Made by a program: the position numbers and the translations under genes. Under the pieces are notes generated by a model, which saw nothing but the letters and a program-made list of their open reading frames with translations, was not told the DNA's origin and ran no database searches. From Wuchereria bancrofti (Eukaryota; Nematoda; Chromadorea; Rhabditida; Onchocercidae), in the NCBI GenBank assembly GCA_005281725.1, contig SSBO01000008.1:2232001-2296000 (forward strand): a DNA stretch of 64,000 nt, read 5' to 3'. Positions 26,623 through 40,118 of this stretch are shown here, in pieces. The first letter of the stretch is position 1. Each line of letters opens with the position of its first letter.

Positions 26623-27806
26623 TTTTTATATTTAATACCATTTAACATTTCTACATGACAAAATTTTTGCTAATTTTACTAGTTAAAAAAAAAATTATTC
26701 TCGAATGATAGGAAAAATATTTTCAGTGCGAGAAAAAAAAAAATAATTAGGAAATTCTGATTATTTAAATGGATACTTTTGACAATTGATAATTTCTAAC
26801 TTAGATAAATGTTTTAATTATATTTTAATTAATTCATTTTTGAAGAAAAAAAAGTGATATATTTATAAAGCTAACGAAAGTAGTCGAAGCTAAAACACAT
26901 TTGAAAACTTTTAAATTTATTTTTGAACAATAAAAGGACCCGTTGAGAAGAGGATCACAATTAATATATAGCATTTGTGTCACATTTTTAGGGAAGTTTA
27001 ATTGTCAAAGCTAACTTACATATTATCCCTTTTCATGCATTCTTAATGTAAAAAACGACATCACAATTTATTTTCTTTACTTTAAATACTACCATGGAAT
27101 GAGATATTTTGCAAAATTTCACCGTTGCAGCAAAAGAAAATACATTTTTTGATCGCTATCTTTTTTTTTTCTTTTTTTTTTTTTTTTGAAAAATTCAAGG
27201 AGAAAGTGTAAAGAGCATTTTCTTATAACCAATATATTGGAATAAAGTTAATTGTGTTATTTGTATCGTAACATATAGACACTTCGAAAATTTTCTAATA
27301 TTCATCAAAAAATGTTAAATTCTTGAAATTACTCATCCATTAGTTCTTGAATTTCAACTTAATATTTGATTTAATCTAAACTCATTTATTCTGTCCATTG
27401 CGATAACTTTATATTATGAATTTTAAATCAGCTATAGTTATCAAAACTTTCCCAAGAATTTTTTTTTTTTTTTTTATGGAATGATTTCTGTGAGAAATTG
27501 CTTTTCTTCCAGATTTTTATAGTAGTATAGTAATTTATTCTTGCATACATATATAAACGAATTAAAAAATTACAATCTTAAAATTATCACACCAAATGTT
27601 AATCAGATAAGATTTAGCAAAACAAGTCAAACTAATGAGAACATAGTAAAATACGACTTCCAGTAATATAGTTGTAATTTAAAATGTTATGGAATGACTT
27701 AATGAATAATAGTCAGTTAACCTAATATATTTAAAAAACAAATTTCTAAAAAAAAAAAAAAAAGAAAGTGGTGTAGGAGATTTCAATAGACTACGACTTA
27801 TTACTA
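26623..27806. other. Intergenic spacer between pyridoxal kinase and the CCC/CN gene
   Basis: AT-rich sequence with poly-T runs at about 27160-27187 and 27460-27476. It should contain the 3' untranslated region of the pyridoxal kinase gene and any promoter of the downstream gene. No coding segment was recognised. Confidence 0.5.
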
Positions 27807-30800
27807 CTAAAGTTTTGTTGTTTTAATAGTAACTTGTGGAGCGAGTATATCTAAACGACTTTGCACCAATTGTAACTCCAATTCCTTCGATGTTGGAGTA
27901 TATTCTTTCGGATTTCGCTGATCTACAAACAATCCATTTTCTTAAATTTAAATAATCCTAAATTAAAAAGAAGAAAAAAAAAAGTCAATGCTGATTAATT
28001 TCGATTTGAAATCAAATCTTTAAAACCTTCATTTAAATTTTATACTTTACTTCATTTTACAAAAGATTTTACATTTTAAATTTATAAGAAAAGTTCAAAT
28101 TTCCAAAAAAAAAAAAATCCTTACTTACTTTTACAAAAGTAACTTACAGTAAGCTTTGCTTGCAGTTCGTCGTAATATACCTTGTAAAGTGCCAATAACA
28201 TTTTGAATAGCCAATGCAATATCATTATTCAATTTATCCATCCAAATAAGGAGTAAACTAATGAAAACATCACCTGTACCCACAAATCTTCCTGGTAGTA
28301 TTGGTATATCAAAACGATACTGCAAAGCTCGTTCATTTGAACCTAAATAAAATGTTACTGAAGCCTAAAAAAATATTTGGAGTATATATTTTTATTATTT
28401 AGTACATATTTTATATATATATATTTTTTTTTTATTATTTAGTTAAAAATACTCACATAACTTTAAATGAAATTTTGAAATTCCTTTTACTAAACTTAAA
28501 AAAAAAATTATTGAGAATTGTAAAAAAAATGCAATTATTTGTACTAATTTTATTATTCAAAAAAATTTCTGTAAATAAAAAGTAAAATAATTATATGAAA
28601 GAAAAAGATACCTCTGTAAACAGATGCATAACAAAATTTTGTAGTTGATGTTTCCAGACCACTTGAAACAACCACTGTTTTAACACCACATTTATGCATT
28701 AAATCAATCGCTTCCAAACATTCTCGTTCATTATTTATGGATAAACCAGATAGCTCACTAGTAAAATGAAAAAAAAAAAGTTTCGAAAATTATAATTCAT
28801 GCTAAAGATTTAAATTTTATTGAGAAATGTGTTAAATATCTCAAATTTAAAACTTTAAATCTTGTATATACCAATTTACTTCTTTTTTAATCTTTCGACA
28901 GTTCTGAAAAATTTGTTTTTTTTTTTTTGTTTTCATAAATATAAATATAGTAGAAATTTGTTTTTTTTTTTTTTTTTGTTTATTTATGAATATTGTAGAG
29001 ACAAAAATTAAACAAAACTATTATTGCGTGAGAGTAAAATAAATAAATAAAACAATTTTAGCTTTATCTTTACTTGTCAATAGCTTCAAACAAATTTTTT
29101 ATTACTTTTAACATCTAAATTCATGTCTGCTCCTTTACTTGTTATTTTTAGTGTGATCAATTAAAGCGTATGAGTAACTCTATTAAAATACCATTTTTAT
29201 GAAGTATTTAATTTACAAATTTCCCATAATTTAAAATAACTTCCGAACTTACGATAATTCAAAAACGTTTGGTGTGATTAAATCAGCCAGAGGAATTACA
29301 ATATCACGATAGACTGGCATCAACTCTTTCGGGACATACTAAACATGAAGAAATTTAAATTTCAAAATGTTTAATGAAATTAATTTTCCAGGAAAGAGAA
29401 AGTTAACTTTATAATCAAACCTTTACTGATTTATCATGAAATACCCAATCTAAATTTTGAAATACAACTTACATAATTGCCATCATCGCCCATTACAGGA
29501 TCGCAGTCTGCAAATGCATAAATTTAAAAATCAAAATTTGAGAATTAATTTTTAAAAAACATTTTTGTCTGATTGATAGCAACATCAGGTGAAACATCAG
29601 GTCTTTTTTTCAGAGAGTATAAGTACCATAATAAATAATATATATAAAAGCTTCCTTCTACATTACCCATATTTTATTTTATTTACGGCTCCAATAATAA
29701 TAATAATAATAATAATAAAACACTTTCTAAAGGATTTTAGACAATCAGAAAAATGTAAAATTCTCACAAAAAAGAATATCTGGATTTCTCTGCTTCAAAT
29801 CTTTGACTATATTAACAACTTCTTGCAGAAATGATAAATTCCTACAATATCCTGAAAATGTAAAAACGTAAATAGAAAAAAAAAAAAACTTGCAATTAAT
29901 CAACTGAAAAATTATTTCTAAAACTTTAGTCTTATGCATGATTTTATTTCTTAGAAATTAAATTGCATAGTTTCAATTATAAATGAACACGATGAGTCAA
30001 CATGCTATAGTTAAGGTCATTGTTCTCAATAAGCTGTAGTAAAGGTCATAATCGATGATCGAAATTGGCCAAAGAATCACAGTCCGAAATTCATTATTTT
30101 ATGAAATGCTAAGAGCATCTACAGATGTTTATATAAAATGATACCTGTTAAAATATGTGAATAGTTGTTAATTTCATTCAATTTCAAACCTTCATAAATA
30201 TCACTTAATTGTATACCATCCAATATTTGACCTCGCATCAATTTGTATGCTAAAATTTTGTCAATATAAATTTGCAAATTTAAAATTCTTGACTATTCGT
30301 TATTTCGCTTCTCAGATTTCTCAATTTTTCCATTAAGTAAATTATCACTTCAAGAAGTTCAACAAAATAACAACAATTATAATTAAGCTTCCAACTGAGT
30401 AATTAAATTAGGAGCAGTTGCACTAATAGATCTCAGATATTAGTCATTAATCATTTAGCAAAAATACAACATTATTCTTTTTTTTTTCTTTCGCACTGCT
30501 CAAAAGAATATTCAAGAATCAATTTAAATTTAATTTAAAAAAAAAAAAAATGACAATACATATAAGAAATTATAGAACAAAGAATACCTGAATGATTAGA
30601 AAATTGTACCGAATTAATCGGATCCACTTCATAGCCATGTAGCTAAAATATCATTCGTTGTAATTTAATTTAATTTAATTACTGATTATTTTTTAACTTT
30701 TTAACAAACAATTTGCACTTTTTTAATTAACTTAAATCTTTTTGCTAAATATATATTCATTAAGAAATTAAAAATCATAAAAATAGATGAATTCTATTAA

Positions 30801-30963
30801 AATAATTAGAGTAGCGAAAAAAATTTACTTGCATTGGAAATACACTACATTTATTGCCAGCATAACCATGTATGACATGACTTTGAATTGATAAAATACG
30901 ACGATCTTTTGGTGGATTATTTTGAATATGTTCATAAACTGTATGAGATAATTTGTTTTCCAT
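27807..30963 (-). CDS. pdxk: Pyridoxal kinase
   Basis: Phosphorylates pyridoxal, pyridoxine and pyridoxamine with ATP to give the 5'-phosphate cofactor; a cytosolic enzyme of the ribokinase superfamily. Nine exons are visible on the minus strand. In order they encode [19 protein letters not shown] with VFPMQ, then [34 protein letters not shown] ending [49 protein letters not shown] with [15 protein letters not shown], and [15 protein letters not shown]. The last exon ends with [19 protein letters not shown]. The substrate-binding SxQSHVxxGYxGN start and the GTGD catalytic motif, including the base Asp, are present. Length, about 330 residues, fits the animal enzyme. The start is ATG at 30963 and the stop is TAG at 27807-27809. 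Exons are separated by AT-rich introns of 200-550 bp. All key motifs are intact, so the gene looks functional. Confidence 0.95.
29689..29718. repeat. (TAA)n microsatellite in a pyridoxal kinase intron
   Basis: About nine AAT/TAA units lie in the intron between the exons near 29510 and 29760. Confidence 0.9.
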
Positions 30964-33900
30964 AGTGCATTGAAAGTTTTACACTTAAACATTCAAAATA
31001 TTTATTAAAAAAAAAAAAAAAACGAAATAAATTTTTGATATGTCGATATAATTTTGTATTAAATAGATAAGACAGAAATTTGTAGACTAAAGATTGTCTT
31101 ATTTGAATATTCCTTAAACAAATATAAAACAGTTTTTTAAATTTTCATTTCAGGTAAGAAATTATTTATCCAAATACTCATCTCAATGCACATATACACT
31201 GTTCAGAATGTTACAATAAGTTAATGCTTAATATTACTACAAATTACTTCGTCTAATTTTATTCTTAGAATCTTTCACTTTGATAACTAAAACGTTAAAA
31301 CATTGTAAACTATTTATTCAGTTAACTTTTTTTGCTATAAACCAATCCCACTTGTAATGTTGAAATTATATGCAATCACTCTTATATCTGTATAAAGAGC
31401 AAAGATCATCCGAGAATGACAACTCCTATTTATGCGTTTCTGACGTAAGCCAAAGTGTGCTATATTTGAAATTAAAAGCACTAATAGCATAAGTTTCGAT
31501 TCCTTAGTTAATTCACTTTCAATAAATGATGGCTTATTACTTAGTTATTATTATTATTATCATTATTATTGTTATTATTATTAGGCATAAACAAATTTAT
31601 TATTATTATTATTATTATGCACAAGAGCGTTACTATATGATACCGTAAAAGAATAAAGCTATTGCCGACGTTATGAAGTTATGATAAGTTATGATAACAA
31701 TAAGAATACCTATTAAAATTTCCCCTTCTCCTCCTCCAAAAAAAAAGATATTGAAAAAAAAAGTAAAAAAAAAGTAACCAGTAAAGAATATTTAGACTAG
31801 AGATGAAATTTTTCAATAAATCAAATCAAATTAAATCATCAGTTAAATATATTAGAAGCATCTAGTTGCAGATATATTATTACATTCCAAATATTTTCAT
31901 CAAAATAAATTACATTCCTTCCCTATTATTTAATCAAAACAATGACATCTTTGAAAAGGCCAAAATTATAACAGAATTTCGTCAACTATAATTAATAAAA
32001 CTAAATCTATAACTGATGAGAAAATTTCACGCAATGCTACATGATAAAATAGTGAAGTGAGCATTAGAAATTAAATTATTAAACTTTTTTCATTTAATTA
32101 AATATGAAATGAAATGGATGAATGATGGAGTATATTTAATTTAGTATATTAATGATTATAAAATAGTGTTGGTGATGATAGCATAAATGAAAGGGAAATG
32201 ATGAATGCTTGAATTCACTTCAAAAATAAATGCAAATGACAGCTATGAAAGCATTTCGACTCAAAATTAGACTTAAAATTTGTTTTCATTTCTATGTTTT
32301 AGCATTTATATGCTAAAATATATTAAAGCAAAAACTAAATATTATTTGCCATTACTCATTTTTATAAACAAAAAAAAAAGAAAAATATGAATATAACTTA
32401 TCAAAAATGCATAAATGTAAATGTCACATTTGTATAGTGAGAAAAATAAATTAATAATGAAGACAAATAAAAATGAAATTGCCAGAGTTCAGTTTAGAAA
32501 AAGAGATCAATGATGCAATAATATTTTGAATCATTAATGTTACATGAAAAAAAAAAAAAAAACCAAAATTAATCTGTTTAAAATTATAAAATCGATGACT
32601 ATTATTCATTTTTAGCAATAAACAATTACCTATAGTGATTGTCAAAATGCATTCAACTGTTAAAAACATTATATTTGTGAATAATTTCAAAATTATATGA
32701 CAATGAATATCAAAAGAAAGTGCTTTATAAATTACACCATAATTTTACACATTCATGGAAGACAGTTTTTGTTAAAAATTTTACCTTTGTATTGGTGAAG
32801 ACTTCTTGAGAAGTATACATTGTAATAAACTCGCAAAATAAGAAACAATCCGGTTTTTCGCAATCAATCAAAATACACCAATAAAATTTCCAAAAGAGAG
32901 AGAAAGTCTCTTTTACAATATTTTTAATGAAAAAGTTCACAATGTTTGGATGTGTTCAAAGATGTCACAAATAAATTTTACAACATACAGTTTTTGCAAC
33001 TGTATAAGGAGAAACACTTTACCGTCCGTAAATACTTGCAAAGTTAAAAATATTAAGTAAAACTAACAAACTAATAACCCTTATACAAGGCTCTGTTAGG
33101 CTGTGAACAATGATAAAGGAACGAAATAAATTAGCATTGAATTAAAGAGTTTTCAAAAGAATAAAAATATTAGTAGTATTTGAAATTTGAATATTGATAG
33201 CACTTAAAATTTAAAAAATATTGACAGCAGATTGAAGTGGAAAATCTGATAAGTTGTAAAACCTCTTCAAAAAATATGTAATATGTAGTAGTGTATCATT
33301 AGACAGTACATAATTTACAAAATATATAATTGAACAAATTTTACGAACTACAAAATCGCTAATGCTAAAAGATTTTCCTGAATCATGTGCAGTTAATAAT
33401 AAAGTTGTGTATCGTACAGAAAGGTTAAATGCAATAAAAAAAAAAAGCTTAATTTTTATAATCAATTTTTCACCTCTTTTATTTATAAAACATCTTTATC
33501 GTCATAATAACATAATAGGCAGTATTCCGACGTTTTATCGCAAATAATTACATTTTAAAAATTATTAGTAGCTCTGTAACAGATAGGTTTTGACACCAGC
33601 TTATATAGTGTTTATTGGAAATTGAATGATATTTATGAGGGAAGAAAACAGGTTTAGGAGTTTCTTTAAAAAGCAATCATCTATTACTTATTAAAGATTG
33701 AAGGAACAAGGAACAATAGACTTAGAAATGATAATAACATTAAAAATGGCTAAATAATGCACAACAAATCCAAATCCAATAAAAGTTAGAGTTATAGAAT
33801 GCTTTAAAAACTCATGTAATTTCAAGTTTACTCTTGTGTACTTTTCAAATTTATGCAAACAAGTTGTCATTATTTCATTATCAAAAGGTTTCAAGTTTTC

Positions 33901-34262
33901 GAAATATGAATGAACAATAATTATACTTTTATTAACGGTGAAAATTATTGAAAATACAATAATTTAATATAAGACACCATTATATTAATTAATAAATGAG
34001 TCACCCGTAGAAAAAAGGAGTAAAAAACCAAAACATTACAGAAGAACTGGATCACTATTAAATATTCGCGAAGTCGCTAGTTTTCAATGTCTTCAACGTA
34101 TCCAGTCTCTCCCACCCGACATAAGAAAGAAAAAAAAACAGCGCAAATTACACGCAAGGAAAAATCCATCCTTATTGACAAAAAAAAAAGACTGAAAAAA
34201 ATTGAACTCAAATTGCAACTAATTATAAGGACTAGAAAATGTTTTACACAGATAATAAGACC
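30964..34262. other. Intergenic region between ERp44-like and pyridoxal kinase genes
   Basis: AT-rich spacer holding the ERp44 3' end and the pyridoxal kinase promoter. It contains (TTA)n microsatellites at 31540-31618. Three successive minus-strand open frames (33691-33894, 33211-33465, 32725-32940) are rich in hydrophobic residues. One has a good AAAG/GTAAAA donor, but I could not join them into one frame or recognise a family. Confidence 0.5.
31540..31618. repeat. (TTA)n microsatellite pair
   Basis: Two interrupted ATT/TTA tracts are separated by a short unique segment, upstream of the pyridoxal kinase start. Confidence 0.9.
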
Positions 34263-37200
34263 TCATAATTCATCCTTGTACAACAACGAATAACGCGTTT
34301 CCGATGGTTTCAACTGCTTGAATATGCTCGTTGGTGGTTGCGATTTGTCTGTTCCTTTCGTTTCCTAAAATTTGAATGAAATAATATTCACACAAATGTG
34401 AAATAATTTTCTGTGAAATCTATCTTCATAGTATGGGAATGTTAAATTCAAAGTAATGTCTGGTGTTCAAATTACTTCAAAAATTATATTTTACGCTATA
34501 AAATATAATTTTAAAGTAAATGAGGAGACTATTATTGTTAAAATCCAAAAAGATCCTGACGATTAGCACCACAAACTTATTTCAACAAAATTACATTATG
34601 CGTACTGCACTGAACAGTGCAGTACATCACTAAAATTTCTTTATCAACAGTTTTCATTTTCAGAAGGTTTAAACGATTATTGCAGATATCAAGATGGACG
34701 ATGCCACATCATATTTAAGAAAATAAAAAAAGTGAAAACGATTATATTTTCAAAGATACATGATGGGAAATCAAAAATGTTACGCATGGGTGATTGTAAA
34801 TGATAATAAATTGATATTTTTAGTGAAAGAGGTACTATCCTAAAATTTTGACTTATTTGTATCGGTCACATATTTCTATATGTGAAATAAATTCCTACCT
34901 TCTCAAATGCAGCTTCAGATGATGTTGGTAAGACAGCAGATTGCATCGGATCAGGACTGTGATGAAATTCTCGATGCAATTTCCCCGAATGTAAATCCAG
35001 AACAAATTGGCGCAATTTTCCGGGCACGCTACAACAAAGAAGTTTTTCAGTGAAAATTTGATTTAATAGATTAAAATGAATCTTCTCAAGCATAAAAAAA
35101 CCTGAATTTCTAACGAATTTCCAGAAAAAAAAAACAAATCTTAAAAATATTTTTACATTTGAAATATTCTCCTTAAAATACAACATACGTTAGTGATTTC
35201 ATATCCGGGAAAAGATACATATGACGAAAGGAATCTATTGCAAGGACAGGCAAATCTTCCATCGTTTTGCCAAGATGCTGCAGAGGATGTACAAATTTCT
35301 TACCATCGGCATATAAACAATTAATACTAGCTGCAAAATGAAATTTAAGAAAAAAAATAGGTGTAATTTATGGCAAAAGAATTGAGGAAATTGAGCAATG
35401 TAAATGTAATTCAAAATTGAAGAAATTAATTTCAGTTCTAAAATCACTGGTTACTACACCGAACCATATTCATCCTTCTAATGTTCTTTCTGCTCATTCT
35501 CTGAATAATACAGACTGTTAAATCCAAAACACAGAAATGAGCAATAGCGTTAATCCAACAATCAAATATTTTCAGCTACAAACTTTTCGAGAAATTTTGA
35601 ATTTCCTTTCCCATATTCCACTTCAATTTGAAATGCTCACATTTTTGGTCAAAAAGTTCACGAGCAACTTGTTCCGTGAAAATTTTATCAATTTGTACAT
35701 CATCTGGATGGCGAAACAGAATAAGGAACGGAAGGCCCTCTTCTGTCAATTCTTCAGCGTTTTCGAAAGTTATTTCACGAACAAGCGGTACACATTTATC
35801 TACTATCCATTGCCTAAAATAATAATAAGCCACACTAAAACATCGGAGAACATTTAAGGCATTATTTTGCTGCACATTTAGTGTAACACAACAGTCAAAT
35901 TTTCCAATAAAATTTTCATTGTTAAACTAAAAAAATTATTCACAGACTTTAAAGTTTCAAGATTTGCAAGTCCTCCAGTATATTCAATTCTTTCGTTGCT
36001 CTGAAAAAAATCTGAATTTAGGCCATTATTTCATTATAGTACTCAAAAATTCCATTGAAAATTTTAAATAAAGTACATGGAAAGATAACTGAAACTTCGA
36101 CTATATGTAAAAGTTCAAAACCATAGCCAAAAGGTGGGACGACCTGGTATCTATCACCGAACTTTTCTGAACAGTCCTGTTGTGGCACGGTTACTTTGTG
36201 CAAGAGAGCTGTTTTAATCTGCTTGGCTCAAATTTCTTAGAGATCAAAAAATAAGCTAACATTTAAAGGCCTAAATTCAACTTTGTTGCCCTTCGCTAAT
36301 TCAGGTCGAAAGACTTCGCCAGTACCGAACCAAAATACACAATCATCTCGAAGTAGGGATGCAACTTTGCGATAATTGTCAAATTCTGGGCCAGATGCCT
36401 GATCGAAGTAAGCTACGATGTTAAGTTTCTTCGGCTGCAATATACAAAAGTAATTTGGAAATCCACACAATAATTAATTGAAGTTCCTCGAAATGTATCA
36501 TCATGATAACTTACATTAATCTGATTATTTAGTTCAGCATTTGATGAAAAATTCTGCATGCCGGATACCAACTGTTTGTCAATAAAGACTGCTAAAGCAT
36601 CAGCAGATCGCTGTCCTCTAAAAAAACGAACAATTTAGAAACAACTTCAAAGCTATATAGTTTCAATGTCAGAAACAATCTTGCAGTTATCTCCGAAATA
36701 AGTAACTCAAGTGAATAAGTACGAAAAATCAATCAAATGAATAAGCACAAAATCATTTTGTTTATACTACATAATAACTGCCATCTTACCTGTATTCCTT
36801 CTTAACAAGTTCACCACCCCGAAACAGTTTTAGTGTTGGATATTTGCTTACATGATATTTTTGAGCAATATCAGCTGAAATAAAATTCAGCATTAGAATG
36901 CTAAACATCGAAACAATTATTTTCAAATAAATTATATCAAATCTTATCTTAAACAGCCTACCTTCTCTGTCACAATCTACAGTAGCCCATGCGACTGCAT
37001 TTCCTCGATCCTAGAATATGTTTTTACGTAATAAAAACTGACAATAATTAACAGCTATCATATTGACCTTACACTACATTACTCATGCTATTATCAAAAC
37101 ACAAAGAGGCAATAAGATAATATGCAAAAAAAAAAACTATGATTTCTTTATTTCAAATACAAAAGAGTAGCTTTCTCATATTAATAACACAAATACTTTA

Positions 37201-38227
37201 AGCAGACCATTACAGAAGAAAGAAAAGTTATATACATTCAGAATGGGAATTATATATGAGTGAAATACTATCAGAAAAAAAACTCAGTATTCAGAGATAA
37301 TGAAGGACTAACCGTGAATCGCTTACTGGCTTCTTCAAATATTGGCATCAAATGTTGAGAGAATCGACACCAATCAGCGTAAAAATTCACAAACACTACT
37401 TCATAATCATCTGCAAAGTAGATGTCCGAAATATTTCTTAAAAATTTCTTTCTTAAGGCAAACGTTTAGAAATAAAAAGACAATGAGAGAATAAGTGAAT
37501 TTCAAAAAATCACCTAAATTACTGAAATAATATGAAGCTACTTAGGAAATAAGCAGTTAAAGTCATTATACCCACAATAACTGAATTGAGCGAATTACTG
37601 CTGTAATTCTGTCACCTATTTAGTCTACAATCTAGATATTCCCACAGTAAACGGAGATTGTTCGTTCGTAATTAGCAGTCTACAAAAGTATGCAATGATA
37701 CTGATACTTTACAATAAAAGGATAGCCTTAAATTAGAATATTCGAAGGAACTTACGAAGTACTGATTCAATGTTAACTCCATTCAATGGAATGACAAGAC
37801 ATTTTGTTACTGATAGTGAACATATCTGAAGCATATTTATAATTCAAAAGCTGAAGAAAGTAAAGCAATGTTTAAGAAGTAGTGAAAGCGATTAAGTAAA
37901 TAAGAATTTCGTTTGTCTAAATTGCTTTTGATTTTAGTCGAGTATAAAATTTTATTAGAGTAGTGCATAAGAAGAAAACAATATTCTTTATCTTCTAAAT
38001 CTTTTTTCATAGAAATGGACTAAATAACTTTGTTATGCAAAATGAGGTAAATCAAACCACGATTTACCACCCTTTTTTTTTGAAATAAACCTTTTTTTTG
38101 AAATAAACCTTGCTTTAGAAGGCTTCCTTTTGAATTAATCATACTCGTCATAATTTAATTGCACTGTTTAATAAAAAGTCACCATTAGAAATAGCGATAA
38201 AAAAATTCGTGAAGTAATTTGATTCAT
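34263..38227 (-). CDS. erp-44: ERp44-like endoplasmic reticulum thioredoxin-family protein
   Basis: ERp44 retrieves immature secretory proteins and Ero1 from the early secretory pathway by mixed disulfides through its CRFS active site. Here the first thioredoxin domain has VNFYADWCRFSQHLMPIFEE, VDCD, YPTLKLF and YRGQRS. The second part has NIVAYFDQ and LLRDDCVFW. The third has CVPLVREITFENAEELTEEG, PFLILF and IDSFRHMYLFPD, followed by GKLRQFVLDLHSGKLHREF. The C-terminus is PSETRYSLLYKDEL, an ER-retrieval signal; vertebrate ERp44 ends RDEL. Exon 1 (38183-38227) encodes the hydrophobic leader and joins in phase 0 to 37756-37825, giving MNQITSRIFLSLFLMICSLS, a convincing signal peptide. About nine exons, roughly 400 residues. 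The in-frame ATG just upstream of exon 2 lies in the intron and would give a protein with a poorer leader, so I prefer 38227. Identity is near certain. Confidence 0.93.
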
Positions 38228-38311
38228 ATCCAGGATTGTTTTGCATGAGTGCATACTTTCACCCACGGCAAAACTCACGACACACGAGTCGACCAATCCA
38301 CGTACTGTTCC
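38228..38311 (-). promoter_or_regulatory. 5' untranslated part of the ERp44-like first exon
   Basis: A TTTTTAG acceptor at about 38312 precedes an 84-bp leader to the ATG at 38227. The leader contains ACGTGGATTGG, an ACGTGG core next to an inverted CCAAT. It resembles the parts of ER-stress elements but is not a full match to the standard ERSE or UPRE spacing. Confidence 0.35.
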
Positions 38312-39432
38312 CTAAAAATAAAATTTCTATAATTTCAAACTAAAATTGGAGATAAAAAAAAAAGTCATGCAGAGCATTATGTGAGGATTATAAATGTTTT
38401 TCCCACAAGGTCCAGCATTCATCTCAACATTAAGCATTTGTTGGCGCTACTATAATTATTTACTACCTCACTTGAAATCATTGACGATCATATTTTAATC
38501 AAATTTTTATAAAGTGTAACCAATAAAACAGTCATCTTCTTCATAAATAAGTTATCAAAATCTACTGAAATTTAACAATTCTTCTAATTAAACTATCCAT
38601 TAGAGTTATTAGAGCAATAAATCATGACCTCTTTTTTAACTTTGGCCTCTCAGTCTCACTTTTCTACTTCCCAAAATTCCAGCAAAAAAAGAAAAAACTT
38701 GATTCACAACATATATTAAAATCCGATACTAATATTGTACATTTAAAGTATTGCATATTATATATCCTGTATATTAAAGTATATTAAAATTATATATAGT
38801 ATATAAAATTATATTGTATATTATATATTCCTATTGTATATTAAAAGCTGATCTATCCCACTGTGTAGTGCGAAAAAAAACCCATCAAATGGAAATAACC
38901 GGAATTTTCTGCATATAAAAGAAACCGGAGATTACCCACCAAATGACCGGAATTTCCTGAATGAAACCGAAACCGAAGGTTATCCGCTACGTCACCAAAT
39001 ATATATTGGTGTGGTCTTTGAAGAGGATTTGAGCCATTATGAAATTCGTTATTTCACTTTTACAATTGAGCAGATGTCCGAGAAATGCCGGAATGATTGA
39101 TTCAATGCTACAATTGAAATATTATTGTAGAACTGAAAAATGAGGGAAAAGTGGAAAAGTTGAAGGTTAAATTTAAATTAAATTAAAATAATAATAAATA
39201 GAATTGGCCAAATAGTAACAAATATATTCACTTTATATTAAAAGTTCCAAAAATAAACAAACGATTTAGATGAAATATGAAAAAAAGAACGGTGAAATAA
39301 AAGAATTTCCTCTTTTTCTTTTCCTTTTTTTTCTCTTTCCTTCTTCGTTATTAACGTACAAAATGTTATTTTGTCACAATCATACATTCATCATTCTTTA
39401 TTGAGTGATGACAAAATTTTTTTTTAAATGAG
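38312..39432. promoter_or_regulatory. Upstream region of the ERp44-like gene
   Basis: Mostly AT-rich, with a TATA-rich palindromic stretch near 38755-38835. A GC-richer patch at 38880-39050 carries two diverged copies of ACCGGAATTTYCTG. No coding exon was recognised. The patch is the best promoter candidate. Confidence 0.35.
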
Positions 39433-39600
39433 AAATTCATTCATTCATTCATTCATTCATTCATTCATTCATTCATTCATTCATTCATTCATTCATTCAT
39501 TCATTCATTCATTCATTCATTCATTCATTCATTCATTCATTCATTCATTCATTCATTCATTCATTCATTCATTCATTCATTCATTCATTCATTCATTCCA
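39433..39600. repeat. (CATT)n tetranucleotide microsatellite
   Basis: An uninterrupted run of about 42 ATTC units. It passes directly into the decamer array that follows. Confidence 0.97.
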
Positions 39601-40118
39601 TTTCATTCCATTTCATTCCATTTCATTCCATTTCATTCCATTTCATTCCATTTCATTCCATTTCATTCCATTTCATTCCATTTCATTCCATTTCATTCCA
39701 TTTCATTCCATTTCGTTCCATTTCATTGTACTTCGTTCCATTTCATTCCATTTCATTCCATTTCGTTCCATTTCATTCCATTTCATTCCATTTCATTCCA
39801 TTTCGTTCCATTTCATTCCATTTCATTCCATTTCGTTCCATTTCGCTCCACTTCATTCCATTTCATTCCATTTCGTTCCATTTCATTCCATTTCATTCCA
39901 TTTCATTCCATTTCGTTCCATTTCATTCCATTTCATTCCATTTCGTTCCATTTCATTCCATTTCGTTCCATTTCATTCCATTTCATTCCATTTCGTTCCA
40001 TTTCATTCCATTTCGTTCCATTTCATTCCATTTCATTCCATTTCGTTCCATTTCATTCCATTTCGTTCCATTTCATTCCATTTCGTTCCATTTCATTCCA
40101 TTTCATTCCGTTTCATTT
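39601..40118. repeat. Decamer (TTTCATTCCA)n array with higher-order pattern
   Basis: About 51 perfect-length decamers. The first eleven are identical. After that a second variant with CGTT in place of CATT alternates with the original, first mainly every third unit and then, from about 39921 to 40070, as three repeats of a five-unit pattern A-A-G-A-G (A for CATT, G for CGTT). The plus strand is open in all frames, so the long His/Phe/Ser open frame here is an artefact. Confidence 0.97.

Noticed and set aside
34087..34293. Plus-strand 68-codon basic frame
   Set aside because: Antisense to the last exon and 3' flank of the ERp44-like gene. It is Lys-rich because of A runs.
35537..35857. Plus-strand 106-codon frame
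   Set aside because: Antisense of the ERp44-like exon encoding CVPLVREITFENAEEL.
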